Position numbers and translations under genes: made by a program
Shown here: piece after piece, positions 6,011 through 11,539 of the stretch
How the letters are laid out: each line of letters opens with the position of its first letter
How positions within the stretch are numbered: the stretch's first letter is position 1
NCBI GenBank assembly: GCA_035485475.1
Contig: DATHOA010000310.1
Span: 1-16,649, forward strand
DNA from: DAIDKA01 sp035485475
GTDB taxonomy: Bacteria > Pseudomonadota > Gammaproteobacteria > Steroidobacterales > Steroidobacteraceae
Direction: 5' to 3'
DNA length: 16,649 bases
Notes under the pieces: generated by a model
The model's database searches: none
Told to the model about the DNA's origin: nothing
What the model saw: the letters and a program-made list of their open reading frames with translations, nothing else

Positions 6011-7665
6011 AACGTTGCTCCCCGGATGACTGCCTGCGCGTGCGCAGTTTCAGGGCGCGAGGTGTGTGCGCCGTTGTCGGTCGACTGCAGGAGCGCGGCG
6101 TAGTACCTGCGCGCCTCGGGCATATTGCCGACGGCTTCGGCGGCACGGCCGGCGCCATACAGTCCATTGAAACGATTCGGGCTCAGCTGCAATGATTTTC
6201 GGTATTCCACCAGTGCTGCCGCGGGCTGTCCTGATTCCAGCAGTATGTCAGCCAGCATTTCTCGTGCGGGAATGTCCACTTCATCCTGCCCGACCCGATC
6301 CTGCAGGTCCGCGCAGGTGCGCATGCCGGTGACCGAGTCGGCGATCTTGCCGTCGGCAAAGGCGACCCATGCCAACATCTCGCCGCGGTTGAGCTGTCTG
6401 TATGTTGAAGGCGCGGTGGCCGAGTGTTCCGTCTCTTTCATCTTCTCGATCAAGACATCGTATGCGGCCAGATCCGCGTGCGCCTGCTTCGGGCGGCGCA
6501 GGTGCCCGTCGGCGATGGCGCGCGCCCAATACACCTGAGTCTGGCTGCGCGGCGGCCCAGCGGTGGGTTCGAGTTTTGCAGCGGCCAGCCAGTCGTGCCG
6601 TTCCAGGGCGAAGAATACCGGCAGCTTCATGCGAAAATTGGCCAGCACCAAGGTCATGAAACTGTCGTTTGCCATGCCGGGCATCGCTGCATAGTGTGCG
6701 AGCGCTGCTGCCGATTCGGCGACCACTGCCCTGGCACGCTCGTCGTCGCCGACTTGCAGATACGCATAGGACAGAAAATCATCGGCATGGAATTGGTCCA
6801 TCCACTGGTTCTCGTGGCGCGCTTCGGCCGCGTGGGAAGCCGCGACTGAGGCGAGGTTGGCCTGGATATCCTCCTGCCACATTCCCAGTCGCGCGAAGGT
6901 ATGGCCCGGCATGTGAACGGCGTGCGCGCCCGAGGCCGCAAGCGCGCCATAGCGTCGCGCCGCCGGCAGTGCCTGTGCGACGAGCGTCGGGCTGTCACTG
7001 GCGTGGATGATGTAGTGGACCAGGCCCGGATGATCCGGGTAACGGGACCATAGCGGCGTGAGCACTGCGAGTGCCTTGTGCTCCTGCGCGAGACTCAGAT
7101 CGTCCGGCCGTTTCGCGGCGAGCAAAGCCAGGGCGTAGAACGCTCCGGCGTCGACATCCTGCGGAAAATGCGTATACAGCGTTCCCATGGCCGCCGCATA
7201 GGCCTCGATGCGCGACTGGTATGCGGCCTTGCCTGGTTTGAAGAAGTCGCTGAGCGCGGCGATGTATTGACGCTCGCGCTCGGTCCTCACGGCAGTCGCT
7301 TGTGCCGCCTGCATTTCGTGCCAACCCGCGGCCATGCCGGCGGCATCAGGCGTGTCCCAGATCTGACGAAACCCGCTCATGGCCACACCCCAATGCGCCA
7401 TGGCGCAATTCGGGTCGGCCTGCAGAATTCTTGCAAACTGGGGTCGGGCTTCCTCGTACCAGAAGTCATGCAGCAGGGCGACGCCACGATTGAACTGTGG
7501 CTGTACTGAGGGCAGACAGGACACCGTAAAGGTGACGCTCCCCAGTTGTTCGCCGGTGATTGCCCCGGCATCCGCCGTGGCCGCCTGAACACCACTGGCG
7601 TCCACCATGGGCAAGGTGATCAGCAAAATCCCCAACAAGGTCGCCGAGGCGGCAGTCGATTTCAT
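6007..7665 (-). CDS. Exported tetratricopeptide-repeat protein
   Basis: The protein is 552 aa from the ATG at 7665. It starts with a signal peptide (hydrophobic LLGILLITLPMV, likely cleavage after GVQA near residue 28), so it acts in the periplasm or outside. TPR-like helices are visible at about 61-90 (FNRGVALLHDFWYEEARPQF) and at 470-535 (REMLADILLESGQPAAALVE, then AAEAVGNMPEARRYYAALLQ). The centre has a conserved histidine cluster, HYIIH at 217-221 and HAVHMPGHTF at 248-257, seen in a family of large secreted TPR proteins of unknown function; whether it binds metal is open. The first usable codon of the frame is a GTG at 7680, but it lies inside the GGAGG ribosome binding site (7674-7678) of the ATG, so the ATG is the start. 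The stop overlaps the XRE regulator start. Confidence 0.85.
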   Translation of the reverse strand: MKSTAASATLLGILLITLPMVDASGVQAATADAGAITGEQLGSVTFTVSCLPSVQPQFNRGVALLHDFWYEEARPQFARILQADPNCAMAHWGVAMSGFRQIWDTPDAAGMAAGWHEMQAAQATAVRTERERQYIAALSDFFKPGKAAYQSRIEAYAAAMGTLYTHFPQDVDAGAFYALALLAAKRPDDLSLAQEHKALAVLTPLWSRYPDHPGLVHYIIHASDSPTLVAQALPAARRYGALAASGAHAVHMPGHTFARLGMWQEDIQANLASVAASHAAEARHENQWMDQFHADDFLSYAYLQVGDDERARAVVAESAAALAHYAAMPGMANDSFMTLVLANFRMKLPVFFALERHDWLAAAKLEPTAGPPRSQTQVYWARAIADGHLRRPKQAHADLAAYDVLIEKMKETEHSATAPSTYRQLNRGEMLAWVAFADGKIADSVTGMRTCADLQDRVGQDEVDIPAREMLADILLESGQPAAALVEYRKSLQLSPNRFNGLYGAGRAAEAVGNMPEARRYYAALLQSTDNGAHTSRPETAHAQAVIRGATL

Positions 7666-7673
7666 GGGCCAGG

Positions 7674-7678
7674 CCTCC
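7674..7678 (-). promoter_or_regulatory. Ribosome binding site that decides the TPR gene start
   Basis: GGAGG on the minus strand is 8 nt from ATG 7665. It overlaps the alternative GTG at 7680, which makes that longer start unlikely. Confidence 0.75.
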
Positions 7679-7679
7679 A

Positions 7680-7722
7680 CCGGGTAACGCCCGGCATTCT
7701 ACGACCCGCGGCACGAGCCGCG
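7680..7722 (-). promoter_or_regulatory. Two GC hairpins and a possible -10 upstream of the TPR gene
   Basis: CCGGG (7680-7684) pairs with CCCGG (7690-7694) in what would be the 5' leader of the TPR gene. CGCGGC (7707-7712) pairs with GCCGCG (7717-7722). Between them the minus strand reads TAGAAT (7701 to 7696), five of six matches to a sigma70 -10 box, but no convincing -35 is seen. The promoter assignment is weak. Confidence 0.3.
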
Positions 7723-7734
7723 CAGCCCGCCTGA

Positions 7735-7747
7735 CAAGCAGTGCTTG
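7735..7747. promoter_or_regulatory. Small palindrome overlapping the padR -35 region
   Basis: CAAGCA (7735-7740) and TGCTTG (7742-7747) are perfect inverted repeats around one G. The right arm overlaps the TTGACA box. TGACAAG also occurs twice as a direct repeat (7732-7738 and 7746-7752). It is possibly a second operator half for the shared intergenic region. Confidence 0.4.
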
Positions 7748-7774
7748 ACAAGATACATAGCAATGCAATATATC
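7745..7774 (+). promoter_or_regulatory. Sigma70-type promoter of the padR operon
   Basis: A perfect -35 box TTGACA at 7745-7750 is followed after 18 bp by TATATC (7769-7774), four of six matches to the -10 consensus. Transcription would start near 7781, only about 4 nt before the padR ATG at 7785. No ribosome binding site precedes that ATG, which fits a nearly leaderless mRNA. Confidence 0.6.
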
Positions 7775-7777
7775 TTG
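7749..7777. promoter_or_regulatory. Likely PadR operator dyad over the promoter
   Basis: CAAGATACAT (7749-7758) and ATATATCTTG (7768-7777) are inverted repeats matching in 9 of 10 positions with a 9-bp spacer. The dyad covers the spacer and -10 box of the padR promoter. PadR proteins typically bind AT-rich dyads in their own promoter as dimers, so autorepression is the natural reading; that the PadR encoded here binds it is inference. Confidence 0.6.
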
Positions 7778-7784
7778 CATCGTC

Positions 7785-8138
7785 ATGGTAGATCAAATCG
7801 CCAATTGGGAAGCGCAGATCCGCAAGGGATGGCTGGAAGTGGCCATTCTCGCGACGCTGTGGCGCGGGCGCCTCTACGGACTGGAGATCATTCGCGAACT
7901 TGAGACCAGTTCCGATCTGGCGGTCGCCGAGGGGACGATCTACCCGGTGCTGGCCAGATTGCGAAACGACGGCCTGGTTGAAGCCGAATGGGAAGAGGGC
8001 ACCTCCGGCCATCCCCGCAGGTACTACAAGCTCACCCCCGCCGGACGCAAACGCACGCTCGTCCTGGCCAGGCACTCGAACCTGTTTCTCGAAAAGATGA
8101 CGGCTCTCATCAAGCCGTTGCTGGCGGAGGCGAAATGA
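7785..8138 (+). CDS. PadR-family transcriptional regulator
   Basis: The 117-aa protein has a PadR winged helix from about 15 to 90: GWLEVAILATLWRGRLYGLEI, then EGTIYPVLARLRNDGLVEAEW with the conserved GTIYPVL box at 50-56, and the wing GHPRRYYKLTPAGRK. The C-terminal helix (about 91-115) would form the dimer arm. PadR proteins are mostly repressors that release DNA on ligand binding. The gene begins right after its promoter and dyad with no Shine-Dalgarno sequence. Its stop overlaps the start of the next gene (ATGA), placing it first in a three-gene operon with a HAAS-type membrane protein and an exported hydrolase. PadR regulators paired with HAAS/DUF1700 membrane proteins are a recurrent bacterial arrangement. 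Confidence 0.92.
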   Translation: MVDQIANWEAQIRKGWLEVAILATLWRGRLYGLEIIRELETSSDLAVAEGTIYPVLARLRNDGLVEAEWEEGTSGHPRRYYKLTPAGRKRTLVLARHSNLFLEKMTALIKPLLAEAK

Positions 8139-8779
8139 CGAACCCGATTGATTCGGCGTCGCAGGAGCGCATCGACGCTTATCTGAAGCGACTCCGCCAC
8201 GCTCTGCGCGCGCTGCCACCCGATGAGATTGCGGAAATCGTGCGCGAGATTCGCGGCCACATTGTCGAGCGCGCCGAAGCGACGGACTCACTGAGCGAGG
8301 CGGCGCTTACCCGGATCCTTGCCGCGCTCGGCAACCCGGAGGACATCGCATCGCTCTATCAGTCCCGGGCGCTGGTGGCGCGCGCGCGTGCCAGCACTTC
8401 GCCGCTTCTGATACTCATGACGACGATTCGCTGGGCTGGTATGAGCCTGGTCGGTTTCGTGGCCTGCCTCTTCGGTGTGCTCGGCTACGTATTCGGCCTC
8501 TCATTTCTCGCCAGTCCGATATTGAAGATGCTTTATCCGGACCGCGTTGGTCTGTGGGTGGGGCCTAATTATTGGAACCTGAGCTTGGGCGCGCTCAGCG
8601 CAGCCGAACGCGCCCGCGACCATGCCACGGAAGTACTTGGGTGGTGGTTGGTGCCAATCGGGCTCGTCGCCGGCCCGCTCACGTTGATTCTGACAACACT
8701 GATCCTGCGCTGGGCACTTCGGTTCGCATTCCCCAAGACTTCAGTGCGACCCGGCCCAACTGATGGATCTTCACAATGA
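8135..8779 (+). CDS. HAAS/DUF1700-type membrane protein, PadR partner
   Basis: The start at ATG 8135 is set by GGAGG (8126-8130) and by the 4-nt overlap with padR; an in-frame extension upstream lies inside padR. The 214-aa protein has an N-terminal helical cytoplasmic domain (about 10-78: ERIDAYLKRLRHALRALP, EIVREIRGHIVERA, LGNPEDIASLYQS) typical of HAAS/DUF1700 proteins. Membrane segments follow at about 102-125 (GMSLVGFVACLFGVLGYVFG) and 168-195 (LGWWLVPIGLVAGPLTLILT). The roughly 40 residues between them (130-167) would form a loop outside the membrane. Such proteins are thought to transmit a membrane signal to, or be controlled with, the PadR repressor; the mechanism is not settled. The stop overlaps the hydrolase start by 4 nt. 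Confidence 0.82.
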   Translation: MTNPIDSASQERIDAYLKRLRHALRALPPDEIAEIVREIRGHIVERAEATDSLSEAALTRILAALGNPEDIASLYQSRALVARARASTSPLLILMTTIRWAGMSLVGFVACLFGVLGYVFGLSFLASPILKMLYPDRVGLWVGPNYWNLSLGALSAAERARDHATEVLGWWLVPIGLVAGPLTLILTTLILRWALRFAFPKTSVRPGPTDGSSQ

Positions 8780-10179
8780 AAACCAGATTCCAGCTCCTGG
8801 CAGCCCTGGGCATGGCATCGCTATGGATGATGCCCAGCGCCTTCGCCGCTGTCATCCAGGATCATTACGGCAAATGGCTGGGCAAGATCAGCATTCCCAA
8901 TGGTCCGACTGTGTCGACGGGAATCGAATTGTTTGCACGCGCCGATGGTTCCCTGGGCGCCAGCATGGCCAGCCCCGATCAGGGTGTATTCGCACTTTCC
9001 GCCGATCAGGTGTCGGCTACCGGCAACGTGATCGAGATTGGCGTTGCCATGGTGGGAATCACCTGGCACCTGACGGCTGCTCCTGACGCCCTGGCAGGCG
9101 AAGTTCGCCAGGGCACGCTCGTGATGCCCGTTGCACTCAAGCGCGTGAGCAGCTTTGGCGGGCCCGTCCGACCCCAGATGCCCCAGGAGCCCTTGCCATA
9201 CTCAGTCGAAGACTTGGTGGTCACCGCCAAGGACGGGGTTCTACTGGCCGGTACCTTGACCCGGCCCTCGGGCCACAAGCGGGTGACCGCCGTCGTGCTG
9301 TTGTCCGGAAGCGGTCCGACCGATCGCGACGAGACCGTTGCGGCTCACCGACCGTTCGCTGTCCTGGCGGACTACCTGACGCGCAATGGTATTGCCGTCT
9401 ATCGCTACGACAAACGCGGTGTTCTGCGTTCGACGGGCGACTATTCCAGGGTCGTGACTGCCACCCTGGCTGATGATGGCTTTGCGGCGGTCAAGGCGTT
9501 GCGTGCCCGCAAGGACATCGCGCGCGTCGGTGTCATTGGGCATAGCGAGGGTGGATTGCTGGCCGCCATGATCGCCGCGGACCATCCGCAAGCGGTGACT
9601 TTCGCCGTGTCCCTTGCCGGGCCCGGGCTCAAGGGCATCGACCTGATCGTCCTGCAGGATCGGGTCGGATATGAACGCCGCGGACTGCCGCAGGCGGACG
9701 CCGCCACGCTGACCCGCTACAGCCAGCACTTTTACGAAACCGTGATGTCCAATGACACTGCCGAGACCCGCCTCAACGCGCTCAAGGCGCTGTACGGTGG
9801 ATTGAGCCCGGCGGAGCAGGCGTTGGTACAAAAATTCGCGTCGGGAGGTTCCTTGAGCCTGCAGCAGGCAAGCCTGCCCTACGAATCTGCGCTGCTCATG
9901 ACCGATGTACCGGCGTACTGGCGCAGGGTGAAGTGTCCCGTGCTCGCATTGAACGGAACACTGGATGTTCAAGTGCCGGCCGTGGAGAACCTCGCCGGCA
10001 TCCAATCCGCGCTGGCCGCCGGCGGCAATGCACGGATCCAAATTGAATCACTCCCGGGGCTGAATCACCTGTTCCAGACCGCACAGAGTGGCCTGGGAGA
10101 CGAATACGCGCGTTTGGATGAAACGATTGCGCCAGAGGTGCTGCGGCGAGTGGCCGCATTCGTGGGCGCCCAGCGCTGA
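8776..10179 (+). CDS. Exported alpha/beta hydrolase
   Basis: The 467-aa protein starts with a signal peptide (about 1-24, ending PSAFA), so it acts outside the cytoplasm. An N-terminal beta-rich domain (about 26-125) precedes an alpha/beta hydrolase domain (about 145-465). The nucleophile elbow is GHSEGG at 255-260 with Ser257, the likely oxyanion region is LLSGSGPTDRD (175-184), the acid is probably Asp397 in LNGTLDVQV and the base His431 in LPGLNHLFQ. RYDKRGVLRSTG at 210-221 is typical of this esterase/peptidase-like group. A lid-like insertion occupies about 290-375. The gene is the last of the padR operon and overlaps the HAAS gene by 4 nt, which implies control by PadR. It could be an acyl esterase or an S9-like peptidase; I cannot decide. 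Confidence 0.87.
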   Translation: MKTRFQLLAALGMASLWMMPSAFAAVIQDHYGKWLGKISIPNGPTVSTGIELFARADGSLGASMASPDQGVFALSADQVSATGNVIEIGVAMVGITWHLTAAPDALAGEVRQGTLVMPVALKRVSSFGGPVRPQMPQEPLPYSVEDLVVTAKDGVLLAGTLTRPSGHKRVTAVVLLSGSGPTDRDETVAAHRPFAVLADYLTRNGIAVYRYDKRGVLRSTGDYSRVVTATLADDGFAAVKALRARKDIARVGVIGHSEGGLLAAMIAADHPQAVTFAVSLAGPGLKGIDLIVLQDRVGYERRGLPQADAATLTRYSQHFYETVMSNDTAETRLNALKALYGGLSPAEQALVQKFASGGSLSLQQASLPYESALLMTDVPAYWRRVKCPVLALNGTLDVQVPAVENLAGIQSALAAGGNARIQIESLPGLNHLFQTAQSGLGDEYARLDETIAPEVLRRVAAFVGAQR

Positions 10180-10182
10180 GCA

Positions 10183-10211
10183 GTCCGCGCCATCGCCCTG
10201 ATGGCGCGGAC
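10183..10211. terminator. 12-bp perfect stem between converging genes
   Basis: GTCCGCGCCATC (10183-10194) and GATGGCGCGGAC (10200-10211) form a perfect 12-bp stem with a 5-nt loop, 3 nt after the hydrolase stop and 6 nt before the stop of the facing gene. No T-run follows on either strand, so it may act as a bidirectional barrier or mRNA 3'-end stabiliser rather than as a classical terminator. Confidence 0.6.
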
Positions 10212-10217
10212 CGGCGC

Positions 10218-10559
10218 TTACTTCGGCGGAATCTGGCTGCTGATGCCGTTTTCCTGCCTGTTCAGCACCCGCTGCTCGGGCTTGGTGATGTGGCCGCCAT
10301 TCTGGCTGGCCATGTCACGCTCTTCCTGGCGCACCTGGTGATCTTCCCGGTGCGCGGTAGCTGCCTGGCGGTGGGTCATCGTGCCGTTCTTCACGTCATT
10401 GTGAATGCGGCGATTCTGGTTGTGCAGGCGATGGTTGACCTGGGTGCGGCGCGGGTGATTCTTCTGCCAGGTGGTCTCGGCCGAAGCGGTGCCGACCACG
10501 CCCGCGAACATTACCGCAGCCGCGGCCCAGGTCAGGGTTTTGCGAAATTTGGTTGACAT
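10218..10559 (-). CDS. Small secreted His/Arg-rich protein
   Basis: The 113-aa product starts at ATG 10559, with AGAGGA 6 nt upstream (10566-10571, minus strand); a TTG two codons earlier is a poorer start. Residues 1-27 form a clear signal peptide (KFRKTLTWAAAAVMFAGVVG, cleavage after TASA). The mature protein is very polar and rich in Arg, Asn, Gln and His (eight His in about 86 residues), with helical heptad-like stretches (VNHRLHNQNRRIHNDVKNGT, then RQAATAHREDHQVRQEERDM). Homologous small exported proteins of unknown function occur widely in proteobacteria. The histidines might bind metal, but the spacing gives no classic motif. It is separated from the ATL gene upstream by 113 nt. Confidence 0.78.
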   Translation of the reverse strand: MSTKFRKTLTWAAAAVMFAGVVGTASAETTWQKNHPRRTQVNHRLHNQNRRIHNDVKNGTMTHRQAATAHREDHQVRQEERDMASQNGGHITKPEQRVLNRQENGISSQIPPK

Positions 10560-10620
10560 ACACAATCCTCTTCGAACGTTGGTCGTTGAGTTATCAATTG
10601 CGGGCGAAATTCCCGCCTCA

Positions 10621-10650
10621 TGAAATGAAACAACGGCGGGACCGGCGCCG
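10621..10650 (-). terminator. Possible intrinsic terminator after the ATL gene
   Basis: On the minus strand CGGCG (10650-10646) pairs with CGCCG (10638-10634), followed by a T-rich tract TTGTTTCATTTC. It lies about 23 nt after the ATL stop. The stem is short, so activity is uncertain. Confidence 0.4.
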
Positions 10651-10672
10651 CGCTGACCTGGGTTACACGGTA

Positions 10673-11071
10673 TTAAGGATTGTGACGAGCTCTGGTGAGA
10701 TCGGCGATGGCGCTCGGCGGCACTTTCCCCTGCGTGACCTTGACCCCCTCGCTGCGCAGACGCCGGGCCTGTTCAAGAAAGTGTTTGGAGCCCGGCGGAA
10801 AAACGATACGGCCGCCGGCCCCGAGCACCCGGTGCCAGGGCAGCGCCAAATCCTCCGGCGCAACGCGCAGCGCGTAAGCCGTCATCCGCGCCCGGCCCGG
10901 TAGCCCCGCGGCGCGGGCGACCTCGCCATAAGTGGAGACCTGGCCGCGCGGAATCGCGGCGATGACGTGCCAGAGGTCCTGCAATGCCGGATTGTGTTCC
11001 GGGGGTGACTTGCCGCGGCTGCGCGGCGCCGCTTTGCCCGCCGGGCCGAACAGTTTGTGCATGAACGGCAT
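10673..11071 (-). CDS. Alkyltransferase-like protein (ATL, MGMT family)
   Basis: The 132-aa product holds the DNA-binding domain of O6-alkylguanine-DNA alkyltransferases (about 28-118). The active-site box, PCHRV in true alkyltransferases, reads PWHRV at 78-82, so the acceptor cysteine is Trp79. This is the hallmark of ATL proteins, which bind O6-alkylguanine, flip it out and hand the lesion to nucleotide excision repair instead of repairing it. The conserved Tyr (STYGEVA, Tyr48) and the Arg-finger region (GLPGRAR) are present. The frame extends upstream to 11284 but crosses a terminator hairpin; ATG 11071, with GGAG about 8 nt ahead, is the better start. The basic N-terminal 25 residues are extra relative to the compact family. 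Confidence 0.87.
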   Translation of the reverse strand: MPFMHKLFGPAGKAAPRSRGKSPPEHNPALQDLWHVIAAIPRGQVSTYGEVARAAGLPGRARMTAYALRVAPEDLALPWHRVLGAGGRIVFPPGSKHFLEQARRLRSEGVKVTQGKVPPSAIADLTRARHNP

Positions 11072-11087
11072 ACTGCGCTCCGCGCTC

Positions 11088-11113
11088 AAAAAAAACCCCG
11101 CGTGAGCGGGGTT
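11088..11113 (-). terminator. Strong intrinsic terminator on the minus strand
   Basis: The minus strand reads AACCCCGC, loop TCAC, GCGGGGTT, then a run of eight T (11095-11088). The GC core is 11096-11101 with 11106-11111, extended by two A-T pairs. It ends only 16 nt before the ATL start codon at 11071. It would stop a transcript coming from the right (11112-11300 region), or attenuate the ATL gene. It is not a plus-strand terminator. Confidence 0.82.
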
Positions 11114-11270
11114 ATTCGGTCGCTTGCTTGCTTGCTGTGGAGGAGCAATTGTTCTGATTCTTGTCTGGTCTGTGGGCATCCGTGAGAGCCCGGTGCCCAG
11201 TCTTCTTGATCTCTTCAGGCGAATCCGCCTGTGCCGCTTCCTTGCTTCCGGCCAAATGGGCCGTTCCCAT
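11112..11270 (-). CDS. Doubtful 52-aa frame, or small RNA, ending at the terminator
   Basis: A minus-strand frame from ATG 11270 encodes 52 polar residues (MGTAHLAGSKEAAQADSPEE onwards, ending TASKQATE); its TAA is built into the terminator stem. A longer frame reaches 11426. No ribosome binding site precedes ATG 11270 or ATG 11291, and third-codon-position GC is about 60%, low for this genome. TATAGA just upstream (11279-11274) might be a -10 box, which would start transcription near the ATG. The stretch could therefore be a small non-coding RNA of about 190 nt rather than a gene. Something is probably transcribed here, because the terminator needs a reason; what it is stays open. Confidence 0.28.
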   Translation of the reverse strand: MGTAHLAGSKEAAQADSPEEIKKTGHRALTDAHRPDKNQNNCSSTASKQATE

Positions 11271-11336
11271 ATATCTATAAGCAATGCGCATGCCAGAGCG
11301 CATAACGTGGGATGCGATGTGACATCTTGTATCTGA

Positions 11337-11539
11337 GACGGGGGTCAACCGCGCCGCAACGCGCCATGTGCGACCCTTTGCCGGTATTCGGCATGACAGA
11401 ACATGCGATGGGTTGGTGCGGTGCATCGGCGGGTGTCAAAATCATCGACACTTAATTCTCCGGCGCGGCCCCAACGGTGACCGTGATTGCGCATAAGATA
11501 TTGATATTAATGAAAAATATTGCATTTGGTGGAGTGTAA
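11337..11539 (+). promoter_or_regulatory. Non-coding stretch with AT-rich leader of the lytic transglycosylase gene
   Basis: No convincing gene is seen here. GTGTC and GACAC form a weak hairpin near 11434-11452. An AT-rich block (about 11493-11528) includes the tandem repeat GATATT GATATT (11497-11508), in strong contrast to the GC-rich genes around it, and probably holds the promoter, although no good -35/-10 pair could be fixed. GGTGGAG (from 11529) is the ribosome binding site for ATG 11540. Confidence 0.4.

Noticed and set aside
9241..10041. 266-aa minus-strand frame across the alpha/beta hydrolase
   Set aside because: Antisense to a gene with a complete catalytic triad; no motif or ribosome binding site supports it.
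11121..11136. Tetranucleotide repeat (TTGC, about 3.5 copies) as a phase-variation tract
   Set aside because: Too few copies for slippage, and it lies in a doubtful 52-aa frame.
11072..11284. Longer N-terminus for the ATL protein
   Set aside because: It would translate through a strong intrinsic terminator and adds a low-complexity basic stretch without family similarity.
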